From positions 310,001 through 374,000 of the forward strand of contig JAZARR010000110.1 of the NCBI GenBank assembly GCA_037389465.1: a stretch of DNA of 64,000 nt, in the 5' to 3' direction. A model generated the notes under the pieces. The model saw nothing but the letters and a program-made list of their open reading frames with translations. It was not told the origin of the DNA and made no database searches. Source of the DNA: Baylisascaris procyonis (lineage: Eukaryota > Nematoda > Chromadorea > Rhabditida > Ascarididae). The translations under genes and the position numbers were made by a program. This document shows, in pieces, positions 52,581 through 64,000 of the stretch. How positions within the stretch are numbered: position 1 is the first letter of the stretch; every line of letters begins with the position of its first letter.

Positions 52581-55500
52581 TTTTTTATATACTAGGGATG
52601 TAATTTCGTTGCAAAATATTTCCTATTTTTACTGCATTAAGTATCTTTTTTTCGTAATCATATTGCAATGAATGAGCAATGAATTTTTAATGTTGAATGA
52701 CAATAATAAATTTTATAAGCTCATTTATGTTTGAAGATGATCGCTTCGCGAATGCATACGAAATGAACGACAATATTACTGCAATATGCGAATATCTTGA
52801 TTGTCTCAACTATTCTCTTTTTTTTCGGCTTTCATAATTTTATTTAGATTGAAAATTTTTTTTCCTAAGCTTATTTTCAGTTTATTTATGGGTAAATAAT
52901 TTTTATATAGATAAGAATTATACAATACAGCTTTATTCGTCATTTGAAGTTTTGCGGGTTGAAATTTCACAGAAAAAGTTCGACTGAAATTTACGTTTGA
53001 AGGGCGAGTGGCATTTAGCAACTGCGACCGGAATTCCGATGGGAGTTATACTGACATTCAACAGTGTTATTAGGCGCATGAAAGGTACTGAAAAGTACCC
53101 TAAAATATTTCTCTCTCTCCGTGCTAAGGTATCCGAATATCCCTCGTCCCCTGTTCCAGTCTATTCGATCAGCAGTTGATATCGTTATGCGAAACTGAAG
53201 TAGTGACCACCGTGACCACTCTAATGGCATCGAAGACCGTACAAGAGATGATATCGTTTAGGTATACGTTACATTCAAGACGTCAACGAGCAGAATCTGC
53301 GCCAAAGCTATTTGTTTAATTAGGATAACTAAAGTTCGTAACTCCTTCTCATTCTACGAGACAAATGCGTTCAGCCGTGACACGGTAAAAAACATCTTAG
53401 ACACTCTGTATTCAATTGCGATCCACCAGCAGATACACGAGATAGAAGCAAGCGGTAGGCGGGATCCATGAAAATGACCTATCAAGATGAATTTGGCGAT
53501 CCTCATAGCACACTCATCCTGAGCAATGTGCGAAGTTTCGAAAATTGAAACATTAGGAAGTAGGGGGCATCTACCTTTCTCTAACGATGAACGAAGGAGA
53601 GGTGGGATGCTGTTTTGCATGCATAATTAAGGGGTGTGGCGAGGGCCAGACCAGAAACGAATAATACGCGTCGATCAGATCGTAGAGCGGTGGGGAAAAA
53701 ACAAAGGTTCTTAAACAATGATGGAACCCTCCCTCTCCTCCCCCCTCCCTCAAGAAACACGAATTAGGTTGTCTTCTAGTCGCCAGACGCAAATCTTTAT
53801 ATGATGTGATACCTTTGAGAGTGGGTTTTTCACTTGCCAATCTACTGTCGTGGTCATCGAGATTTTGAATGTGCCCATGTTTTTATTTTATGCGGAAGTG
53901 ACTCAAAGCAAAAACTCGTGACTATCTTACTCCGATTTACGATTTCGAAAGAATCTTCCTGCGCCGATCGAAGTCGGTAGCACTTTAGCAATCTTAGCTG
54001 AAATCTACCTTATGCAGGTAACAATTGGACTATGATCTCTTGCGTTTGGTTGCGAAATTATTCATGCGTAAATTCTACACTCCGATGAATTTTGTTGACG
54101 CCTGATACAGGAAGTGGAATTGCGAGGCTGTCGCAGTGGAGGGGATTTTTTAAGATCTCATTAGTGAATGATATGCAGTTCAATAGGCCTCTATGAATGT
54201 CAACAACTTTGATTACTGACAGTTATGAAACGATCACTCGATGGTCATCATAGACTTCAAAAACTTTATACACCGCAACGACCTCGTCAATTTCATCAAT
54301 CAGCGACCTAAAATAATTCCGTACTTGAATTATTATTGAGCGGGAACCTGATTTGATCGTAGGGCATGAATTTTGTGCAACTTGAATGCAAACCGACCAA
54401 GTTCGAATGAGCTAATTTCTTTTGTGTCATCTGCTTTGATATCGTTTTGAGGCTATCACCGCAGTGATTGTTCTCTGATAAATGTACTTGTTACAAGGCG
54501 ATAAATGCATTGGATTTGAGAATTACGTAGGCATACAGAAGTACAACACGACAATTTTTAAGGCAATGAACGCGACATGATTGTTCGGATGTATGCTCTG
54601 CTCTATGATGGTCTCTAATAATGAGAAGCGATATACCAATGTAGCATAAATATTCTTTGATATGGAAAAGTGGGAAAAATTTAAGATGATACTATTGCGT
54701 TTTGCAGGTATTCCTTTAGTTACTGCAAATAATTCAACAAATAAGCGATAAACCATAGGAGCTGTTGAATTTTTTAGGAAATCGGTCGGTTTTTAAAATA
54801 CACGAGCACAGTATTTATTGGCTAGAAAATTACTGGAACAGTGAGCACAACCTCAGACAAGGTCATCATTACTATTTCGGCCAAATGTGGACTTGCTGCG
54901 TTTTTTTTTTCTTGGGGAATCGTAAAAACTGTCGATGAAATTCTGCACATCTTCGTCGCCCCTATGGGTAGGAGTTTGAAGAATGTAAGGTTTTTACCAA
55001 GGTAGCCCTGTTAAAATTACATACCGAGTTTAATTGCGTGTCAATTTCATACCACTTTATTTTGTCAAAAAGACAGCGACAAGTTTGATTTGCTAATTAA
55101 TCGCATATTTCAATATGGCCCAGTGGCCGGATCACTTTCCAAGGCTTCGAAGGTAGAGCGCATAATATCTTCCCGAAAAAAAAGACCTCCTTTTAATGCT
55201 ACCTCCAACGGCCGCCATATTATTCTGAGTTTTTTCTTTGTATTTTGCTGGAAACTATTGCCAAAAATGCTGTTCTTGAGCAATATTCTTCATATGATAT
55301 TCTTCATTTCAACTTATTCGACTTCGTTCCGCTTAGATTAAATGCAGCAAAGCCTATATCATTACCATCTAACTGGTTGACTCTACTAAATGATGTATGT
55401 GAAGGCAATATGATGGTTGTTAGCTTTGCTAAAACTTTTTTTGATATTGACTTTCATCGGTAAACTGTTGCATAAATATAAGAGGTATGAAATTTCTGGT

Positions 55501-56518
55501 GCACAAATAATATTTTTTGAGAAACTAGAGAACTATAAGCTTTAACCAATGACTTAAAAATTTACATGTCACTCGATCGATGAGCACTGATAATAAATTA
55601 TGCATTCGATTGATTATGCATTGAATGATTGATCACGAATTTTGTAATTAAATATTTCTGAAAGAAAATATTTGATATTGGAAATAAATTTTATGCATGA
55701 ATATTCTTTTCGAATATTCGACAAATTTTTATTTTATCAAAAGAATATTATCGATAATGTGGGCATTTGTTTCAAATGACCTTTAAATTGGCATTAATGG
55801 GTATCTAGAGATTTCATGAAAAATAATCGAAAATAGGAAATTACATTTTTTGCTTCATTAGATGGGAACATTTTGAGCACTTCAAAGAGGCTTTTATTTT
55901 ACATTGCTGAGCGATTTCTATGTTCGAGTCATCCATTACCGTTCGATACTCATCAGAATTAGTAGATATTAAATTGCTAATGCCAATTCTTGATGATAGC
56001 TTATATAATTGATGTAATTTATTTTCGCATTCATTTTATCCGTACTACGAGCAAAGGCTTGAAATTTCTTCTATGGAGTATTTACATATTAGAAAAAATA
56101 AACTTAACTTTCAAATATGCAAAGAAATTTTAAATAATCTTTTCAGCATCCGCTTTGATAGCATTTCCTTATCTATTAAGTTTCTTTGTATCGCACTACG
56201 TGCGTTCTAAGAAAATGGTAATAGAGAGCGCATTACATTAGAAAGCAGGAGAGGTTAGAAATTTTTTGTTCTTTCTTCCACTCCTCACCCCCTACCCCTC
56301 CCTCACATTCCCCATTAGCTGAGCAGTTTAATTCAGTCGATCTTTTTGCCACCATTTTGTGTTTTACTGCTACATAATGCTAGCACTTCTGGTATCCTTT
56401 ATTATTCTGCCTCAACTAAGTTGTTCGCTTTCTTACACGAGCGTTCATTTATTTCCGCCTGAATTTCTTTCTTTATCGCTAAAATAAAGGCAGTTTCTTA
56501 TAATATAGTTACTCCCAT

Positions 56519-56520
56519 AT

Positions 56521-56599
<79 letters not shown>

Positions 56600-56600
56600 G

Positions 56601-56635
<35 letters not shown>

Positions 56636-56637
56636 TT
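56519..56637. repeat. (TTTA)n tetranucleotide tract
   Basis: About 30 units, almost perfect, with a single G substitution near 56600. Confidence 0.97.
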
Positions 56638-59600
56638 TTCATTTCTATGTATAATTTATCTACTAACATTGTATTCAAAATATATATAAACTGAATATTT
56701 TTAAAAGTAAATGTATTTCAGAAAAGAGCGCATCTATATAAGCGTGGTAGTGTGTATTAACGCTGGGTGTGCTGTATTAATGAAGAATAAAAGCTGGATT
56801 TCCTCTAGGCAATACAAATTACCACTCAAAGAAATTAGTGCTTATTAAAACGATCCACCTCTACGGAATTTCTTACGAATATTGAAAGCTCTAATTTTTT
56901 TCTATTATCCTAGCATTTAATCACGCTTATAGTGCGCATAAGGATAAAATTTTACATGTAAACATTAGTAACTATATGCATCATTAGTCACATCATATTA
57001 GTTTTATGAAGTATTTATGCTATTTATTCGACGGTTCAATGGTATAAAATTTTTCCTTTATTTTCGTTTGGAGTGTTTATTGAATGCTTGATTATGTTAT
57101 TTGTGATTTTTTTTTTCTGTAAAAGTGTTTATGAATTTGAATAATTTTTAATGTGTAATACATGAGCAAATATTCATAGTATGGTAGTTAACTTTTCCAG
57201 CAATATTTTTTGAAATGAAGGTTTTATTAAAATTCATCAAAAATTTTTATCAAAATCTATTAGATGCCTGAAAAATTTCTAGCAATTTGACGGGCAAATA
57301 TTGAATCAATAAAAGAACAATTTTATAATTATTTATTATGCAGGTGAAATGCGTTCAATTTGGTGGACCAACAGGGAAATATAGATGCCAACTCTTCAAC
57401 ATCCAAAAATATCTAAAATATATCGATTAATGACCAAAATATAAATCTAGTTGCTTTTTTTCTTTTCCAATGTTATCGAATTTCTGCAGAATTTTTCTTC
57501 GATCGCAATGACAAGATGACAAGCAATTCATGAATTTCTGAATTGCAGCAGTCCAAGAATAGAACAACATGATGAGTTGTTACTATTGTTAAAGTAAAAA
57601 TACTTCAATGATTCTCTCTCAAGAGCATTCCTCCGCGAATATATGTTCGCGTTACAAAGATTTGAATCGATCAAATTGTACCATTTGGAGTTTCTTAGTA
57701 TGACTATACCAAAAATCAGCACTATCCTACGGTTTGATCACGTCGTTGAATATATAATTCCTATGAGTTTATTTTTCCATCTCCTCTGAATATTGGAAAC
57801 TTTTTCAAAAATTTTGACTCATTAAAAAATAATTCATCAAAAAAGCACAGGATTATATTTTACATCAACTGTATAAATTATATTATTCTACACTATAACT
57901 TTCTCATCTTTTTGCTTTTTGGTTTAATCTATCACTTCATCACTCTATCCCACATAATAAGAATTCATCATGGCCAATAAAGCCAATGACATCGTGTATG
58001 GAAGTAAACAACATTCCTTACATTGCTTCTCTTTGCTCTTTTCTTAGCTACTCCTTTTTTCTTGAAGAGTAAGTAATTTTTGAAGTATATTTGTGCGCAA
58101 ATGCGGGCAGCTTTTCCTGCTTCTTTAATTTTTCACGAAAGCATTTTTAACTCATTTAAAATTTTCATTATGAAATGCAGTTTCAGCACACAGCATAAAA
58201 CCTCACAAGTCCCAAAGCCCATTGTATTTGTAAACTTTAGAAGCGGCATATTTTCCAGTGATTGGGAGCTTATAGATTTCTCCAGTTCTAAAAAGCAGTT
58301 TATTTCGTGACTTTCGGACGGTTCTCTACATGCTGATCTCTGTCAATGAAAAAATAAAATTACTGGAAGCACTACTCTTAAATCCGATTTCGATTGACGC
58401 ATGTTTTTATTGAATCTCTTGTTGAACTATTAATCAGTGGTTTAGATTTTATAAATGAACGTCGAATGGTATGTATGTGACATAAGTCTAGCGTAATAGT
58501 TGCTTCTAGGCTTATCCGGAGAGCTTTTGTTGATCCCATACAACTATCGGTTGGCAGGAAATCCGCTCAAGGGTTTAGCGCCGAGATACGCTAATCGGCT
58601 TCGGGCTGTCAACATGCGTGGATGTGAAAATTGTCGATCCTATATCCCTTTTCAGATGAATGTTTACCCAGTCGATCAAGCCATCCTCTTTGGGAGGCGA
58701 GGTGGGGGGAGGGGGGGAATATTTTGAAGACATACTCGTATAGCTATAGAATGATTACGTTTTCAAAAGAGGAACATCAGGACCTACATAAAAGAAGGCT
58801 CAGAGATTTGTGAATTTTCGGGCTCAGTGGTAGTTTTGAGGGGTTCTATTTCAGTAGCTGTCTATTCTAGATACTTTTAAGGAAAAATCTAACTATAATA
58901 TCGCGTAGAATAGCTTTTATTAATTTATATTAGCGTTTACTAATACTAGCTTATTTCAGTTACGGGAAAATTTCTTTTTAACAAAAAACCTTTGAAAAAT
59001 TTATAGAAAATTAAATTGTGGAAAAAATATTGACATGATTAAAACATTTATTTAATGATAGATTCATAAATGCTTGCGAGTGATTTGCCGAAAAGACGAA
59101 AAAATGGTTATTTCCTTTTTCTACCATTTTTGCTCGATCGTCAATACATAAGCAGTCTATAGTATTGAGATCCAATGAATATATTTGACATATTATATAA
59201 TGTTTCGTTATTCACTTTATTGACACAACGAACTTAGCGGATGAAATTGTTCATTTCTAGCTATTGTCTCCTACATAAACGCTAAAATGTCCTGTAAATA
59301 TCAATGGTTCGATCTTTTCACTTCTCATCATAAGCTTCCAATCATCACGCGTTAGTTGATCCAGCGATCTAATGAATCACTCAACCTGCTGTTTATCCCC
59401 CCCCCCCCCCTTCTCTTTCCACCATTCATCGCATATCCAGATTTTCATCATGAACCAAGGTGAATCGATCGGAATTGAATCAACCAGTCGACTATTTCCA
59501 TATTATGCAAATCTTCTTCACCTAAGAGAAAATTTAATTAAAGAATATTATGGCCGAATAATTGAATAAATTCACATTTTGCTCTCATTGTTATTTCATT

Positions 59601-61535
59601 TTTTTAAAGAATAAAAATAATTCACATTTTGCAGCTGCATGAAAATTAATGACCATGTACGTCTGATATCGCTCGAACGGATTCAAGCATTATTTGCTGA
59701 TTTATTTGTTCATAGGAAATGATTTATAATAAATGGCGTTTCGTGTTTGATGCTTTATCGATATTGATCTCATGTCCTTTTATGTGAGCCGTTGAGAATG
59801 CCTATTGATGAATTATATTATTAATCATCTTGTAAAATAAGGTGCTAACAAATTTGCTCAGCTATAATAATGCTTGAAATATGATACATATAAACAGTTG
59901 AGCCAATTGCTACCTACGATTCATTCAAATATTTATAAGATGCAGAATTTATTCTGCAATAATTTTTCTTTCATCATTGTTATATAATTGCAATTATTGA
60001 TTACTTTTTTTTTCAATTAAAAAAAATTTTTTTTTATTGTTTGAAAATTATGAGATACTCTACATAGTTTTTTTTTTCGCTGAACATATCTATAGGCTTT
60101 GAAAGTAGCGTTAAAAACGAGCATGATGAATAGCATTTAAGTGTCTTTCAAGTGTCTTGCTTCTTTTATTGGCAATAATCCATTCAAACTTGAAATAGTT
60201 TTTCATTATTTCTTACGTCTCCCCTCAATGGGATCATTTAGACGTTCATAAATCGATGTGAAATTTTCACATCACTTTAGAATGCAAATTTTCGAAAAAT
60301 TTATTGCCATTTTTCTAAAAAAAAAAATTTACATATTTCTCTCCACACATTCCTCAAAATATTTTCAAAACTTCATTATTTCAATCGGAAATAATGAACT
60401 CTAATTTACTGTTATCTTATTAGTAGGTCATTTACTATGTGTAATTTATATAAAATTATTTTATCGTTTTTTTTTATCGCGAATAGAAACATCGAAGTGC
60501 TCTAAGTTGCTACAATCTTTTTCAGCAATAATAATTAAACAAATATAGTTTATTAAATCTTTTTTTTTTTAGTTCTTCAAGAGCGATAAATCATCTTTAG
60601 TATAATCTAATTGTCTATTTGATAATTTATTCAACATTTCTAGTACAATTATATTAGCTTTATCAATTTTTTTTTTCATTATCTTTGTTAATTACCTTAA
60701 TAGCGATCGTTGAAATACTTTCGATGTTCTTGTGAGTCGTCAGAATATTCTCGTTGAAATTGACATATATGTGCTCTTTAGAGCTCTTTCTCTCATGCAT
60801 TGCAAATGACGAGCAAGTTTTTTTTTTTTTTTTTCTTTCGCAAATCATAGATATTTTATTTTCTCTCTTTTTGGGGATATTTTCTAATATACTATTCAAT
60901 TGCTATATTCGTGCAAGAAATTCATGCAAACATTATTGCGCTTATTGCATAATTTTAGGCATTTAATTCAATACCTTCGAAAATGGGATCACCTAACTTC
61001 TCAATTGTTTTTTTTTCCAATTGAAACCGAGTCAAAAAATAATTTCAGAAGTTTCGGCGACTTTTTTTATAAATTCAAATTTTCTTGCATTGTTGAAATT
61101 TATATTTCCATTTTTCATAAATGAATTTCTACGTTTTTTCTTTGAGCAAAATCAACATTACAATAATAATTAATTTTTTTTTTTATTAAAAGATTTAAAC
61201 TCTTCATTAACTTTTTTTTTTTAATTTTACGTTCAGTACAGTGGTCTTCGCATTGCTTAAAAATTCAAGCGATAGCAGTAACATTAGATTTCATTCCTTT
61301 ATTATTCATCATATTCGAAATGTAGAATGCGCTCACCTGTAGTCTAATAAAGAGTAACTAATACTAAGAATCTAAGCAATCAACTCATATAGATTGTATA
61401 TATACTAAAGAATTGTAGCATCACTATTGTGAGCCGCCAATTTACATCATCGGAATATAAGTTTTGAGCATTATTCTCTTTTATTATCGATCGCTAAGAT
61501 TCTCTATTTTATGCTTTATGCACAGCAACTATTAG

Positions 61536-61682
61536 AAATTGCCGTTCTTTGGATTGGGCGCAGTAGCAATAAGAAACGCTTTGAAAGAAGCATCGAAGCA
61601 TGCTTCCGCTTATCTCAACGACAGCATCGATGTTGCACCTCTCGTATTCCAGGAATTATTATATGTGCTGCAAATAAAGTGA
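61536..61682 (+). CDS. Exon-like open segment, unknown product
   Basis: After an acceptor-like CTATTAG there is a frame with a strong RNY codon pattern, reading KLPFFGLGAVAIRNALK then EASKHASAYLNDSIDVAPL, and continuing to TGA at 61680. Composition is well above the AT-rich surroundings. An internal GTATTC at 61644 could be a donor. A second frame over the same bases (61511-61771) is also open, so the reading frame is not proven. I recognise no domain, only a probable amphipathic helix. No partner exon is established; a frame after TTTCAG at about 61860 is phase-compatible but overlaps a G-rich tract. Confidence 0.25.
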   Translation, partial: KLPFFGLGAVAIRNALKEASKHASAYLNDSIDVAPLVFQELLYVLQIK

Positions 61683-64000
61683 TGAATCATAAATTTAATT
61701 GCTTAGAGCATACAAAAATACGAAACGCAGATTTTTTTCCCTCACAACCGGCAATATGCATTGGACATTAATAGGGAATCTATTTTTAAAGGCAGACTTG
61801 TAAGTGATATATAAAATAATACCACATCTCTTCCAGACATTTCCTTTGTTACTCCTTTCAGCTATATCCGGCCTTGAGTTGCTTTTTAAACATAGTCTCG
61901 AAAGCGGGGAGTGAGAAGGGGAGGATAGTGGACGCGAAGCAGCACTACATTAAGGTGAAAATGGAGGCGGATTGTTTTCATAGACCTCCTTATGTTTGGT
62001 CATTGTGTGGCATAATCGCGTAAAGTTTGCAATTTCATGGAATAAATGTTCTATTATACAACTAAGTGGATTCACCTGTTATTAGGCAATATATATTTGC
62101 TTGACGTATACCTATGCCCCTCCTTCCCCTCCCTACTTCTCATATCTGCGTCGTTATCAAAAAATTTTAAAAAATCGATTAGTTAAAGAAAGAATTCAAC
62201 TGAAAGTTGTATCGGTTTATTGAGACGATGACATGTGCGTCATTAAGTGCCTATTGCAAACGTTGACATTTGAGTAGCCAACTACTCAACACGGACCCAT
62301 TATATGCTTTCCTTAAACATCCTAAATGTCATTCACATTTGCATGTCTACTGCCAGGTAGTATTGCCTTTACTCCTACCTTAGAATCCGCAATGCTCCCT
62401 CTTCACCATCATTAGATTCATTCATGCTATGCCACTTCCTCAGACCATATTATATTTTATTATACCATCTGACTGAATTAGAAACCATATATAAGGTTCT
62501 TTAAATGCAATTAACCTACATGTAAATTGAAGAAAGGAGAAATAGATGCAGTAATTGATATTTGAGAATGTAGAAAATAGAATAAATAAGCGTTTCATAA
62601 CATAACATATGAAAAGATGAACAAATTCTTATTACATATTTAAATTTGTAAATAATTACTCTAATTATTTTCAATCTGTAATCTTGTTGGTATTTTCAAG
62701 TCTCTTTTTTTCAATTTATATAAATAATTGTTGCATTAATAAAATTGCAGTAGCAATGAAAACGGTTTAAATTTTACACAGTAATTTTTTCCAGGGTGGA
62801 GCTAAATGAAGCGAGTGCTTTGGCTTAATGTGGGCGTGGTTATTGCAAGGTTTTTTGCAATGCATACTTCAATAACACATCGCTCATTTCGGGTATTCCA
62901 TTCATCACATCCGATATTCTTGCAGTTTCCTAGCGCTAATCATTTTCATCCAACGTTTTGATCTTTGACCGAGTTTTTTTTTTTTTTTTTTGAAAAACTT
63001 TGCAAAAATTTTTTACAATCCGAATTTTCCACCTAGTGAAGATGGAATTTAATTGTTCAAAGATATTTCTAGTAATATTTTTTTTTCTCCAGAAAATATT
63101 CATCTGTATGAATTATTCAGGATTATTAGGAATGAGTGTTGCTTGAAATTCTCACGTCAATATTTTTGGAGTTAAATATTTCCATTCAACATATTGGCAA
63201 CTGATTTCTTCAAGATTAAAATTCTTTCTTTCTTCATCTACCAATATGTTTTCTTTTCTCTAATTGTACCTTCAATACCTACCTGTACCTACCTTGTTCC
63301 TCCTCTCCACTACCTTCCTCTTCCCTCAGATATGCGATGTGATGTACATATATGTGGTCCATAGGGCTTTACACTATTGGACATAGGCGTCATTGTGGCG
63401 ACGACGTAGGGCAATTGTTGCGGCAATAAATTAGTTTAAGCGGGATTTTATCCACAATGATGCGTCTATTTGCAGGCATAGCCAATACTTTGCAACGTTT
63501 TCACTTCTCGCTCTTTTTATTTATCGTCGTACACCGATTCAACCATCGTAGTTGTCGGTTTTATGTTGGCCACAAATCGAATAATCCTGCGAAAAAATTT
63601 GCAAAAATTATGCTGTTGAAGTGGTTTTTTCATATAGTGGTTTCTCACTATCATGTGCCGTGCTTCATGGTATTGTTTTGTAATCAGTAATGGTTCACTT
63701 AGCGCTCAATTGGCATTCTCCAATATTTTACAAAAATGATCGTCGAGTAAGAGAGGAGTTCGAGATCAAAGTAATGCGTCTGTAGTAAAACTAGAATACG
63801 GAAAAGCCGATTGTTTTAAGAAAAATTTGTGGTATTGGTATTCGAGTATGAGTTATTTATGGAATGTCTATGTATTTATGCGTTTCTCTATCCAATCTAC
63901 TGTAGCAGTAAAAATGGCTCTCAAATATTGTAAATATTACATAGGTTGTAACATTTTCATAAACAATGATCAAAAGGTAATCAATTGTTAGTATTTGTAA
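61683..64000. other. AT-rich terminal stretch
   Basis: No supported gene. There is a G-rich patch near 61900-61925 and a C-rich patch near 62117-62134. A 77-codon frame at 63457-63690 follows ATTTGCAG but matches nothing I know. Confidence 0.5.

Noticed and set aside
58510..58727. Frame LSGELLLIPYNYRLAGNPLK onward
   Set aside because: It starts after an acceptor-like TTCTAG and looks coding, but it runs into a G tract and matches no family I know.

Overview
The window is AT-rich eukaryotic DNA, dense in microsatellites and homopolymer tracts. It looks like a nematode or another small-genome invertebrate. This rests on one split gene with small exons and short T-rich acceptors, and on a single-domain tyrosine phosphatase of the kind greatly expanded in nematodes. 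I saw no prokaryotic operon, tRNA, rRNA, SL RNA or CRISPR array. Species cannot be named from the sequence alone.

The only gene I can support firmly is on the + strand at about 35.36-42.05 kb. It is a protein tyrosine phosphatase with seven recognisable exons. Splice phases agree across all six introns and every catalytic motif is present (pTyr loop, WPD, HCSAGIGRTG, Q-loop), so it should encode an active classical PTP. Its 5' end is unresolved: either an in-frame ATG at 35289 or a short exon further upstream.

Layout. 0-9.3 kb: AT-rich DNA with TA and AAAT repeats, a GC-rich island at 1.13-1.36 kb and G-rich tracts. 9.3-10.9 kb: a less AT-rich block with two possible divergent first exons. 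11-22.9 kb: AT-rich with a run of octamer (ATTTGCAT) sites near 20.5 kb. 22.9-23.4 kb: a near-perfect 125-bp inverted repeat separated by and flanked with TA repeats. 27.15-27.78 kb: a 33-bp minisatellite that changes into a 70-bp higher-order repeat. 28-35 kb: AT-rich with small tandem arrays, a CT-rich tract and a second GC-rich island. 35-42 kb: the phosphatase gene. 42-64 kb: mostly non-coding, with a 21-bp tandem array (43.5 kb), a possible minus-strand first exon (47.4 kb), a hairpin beside a mutated direct duplication (50 kb), TA palindromes (50.9 kb), a higher-GC block (53-55 kb) and an exon-like segment (61.5 kb).

Apart from the phosphatase, coding calls are weak single-exon hypotheses. 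Most longer open frames are simple-repeat translations or chance AT-rich frames. I found no convincing new multi-gene system. The best leads are the inverted repeat, the two-stage minisatellite, the octamer cluster and the scattered G-quadruplex-type tracts.
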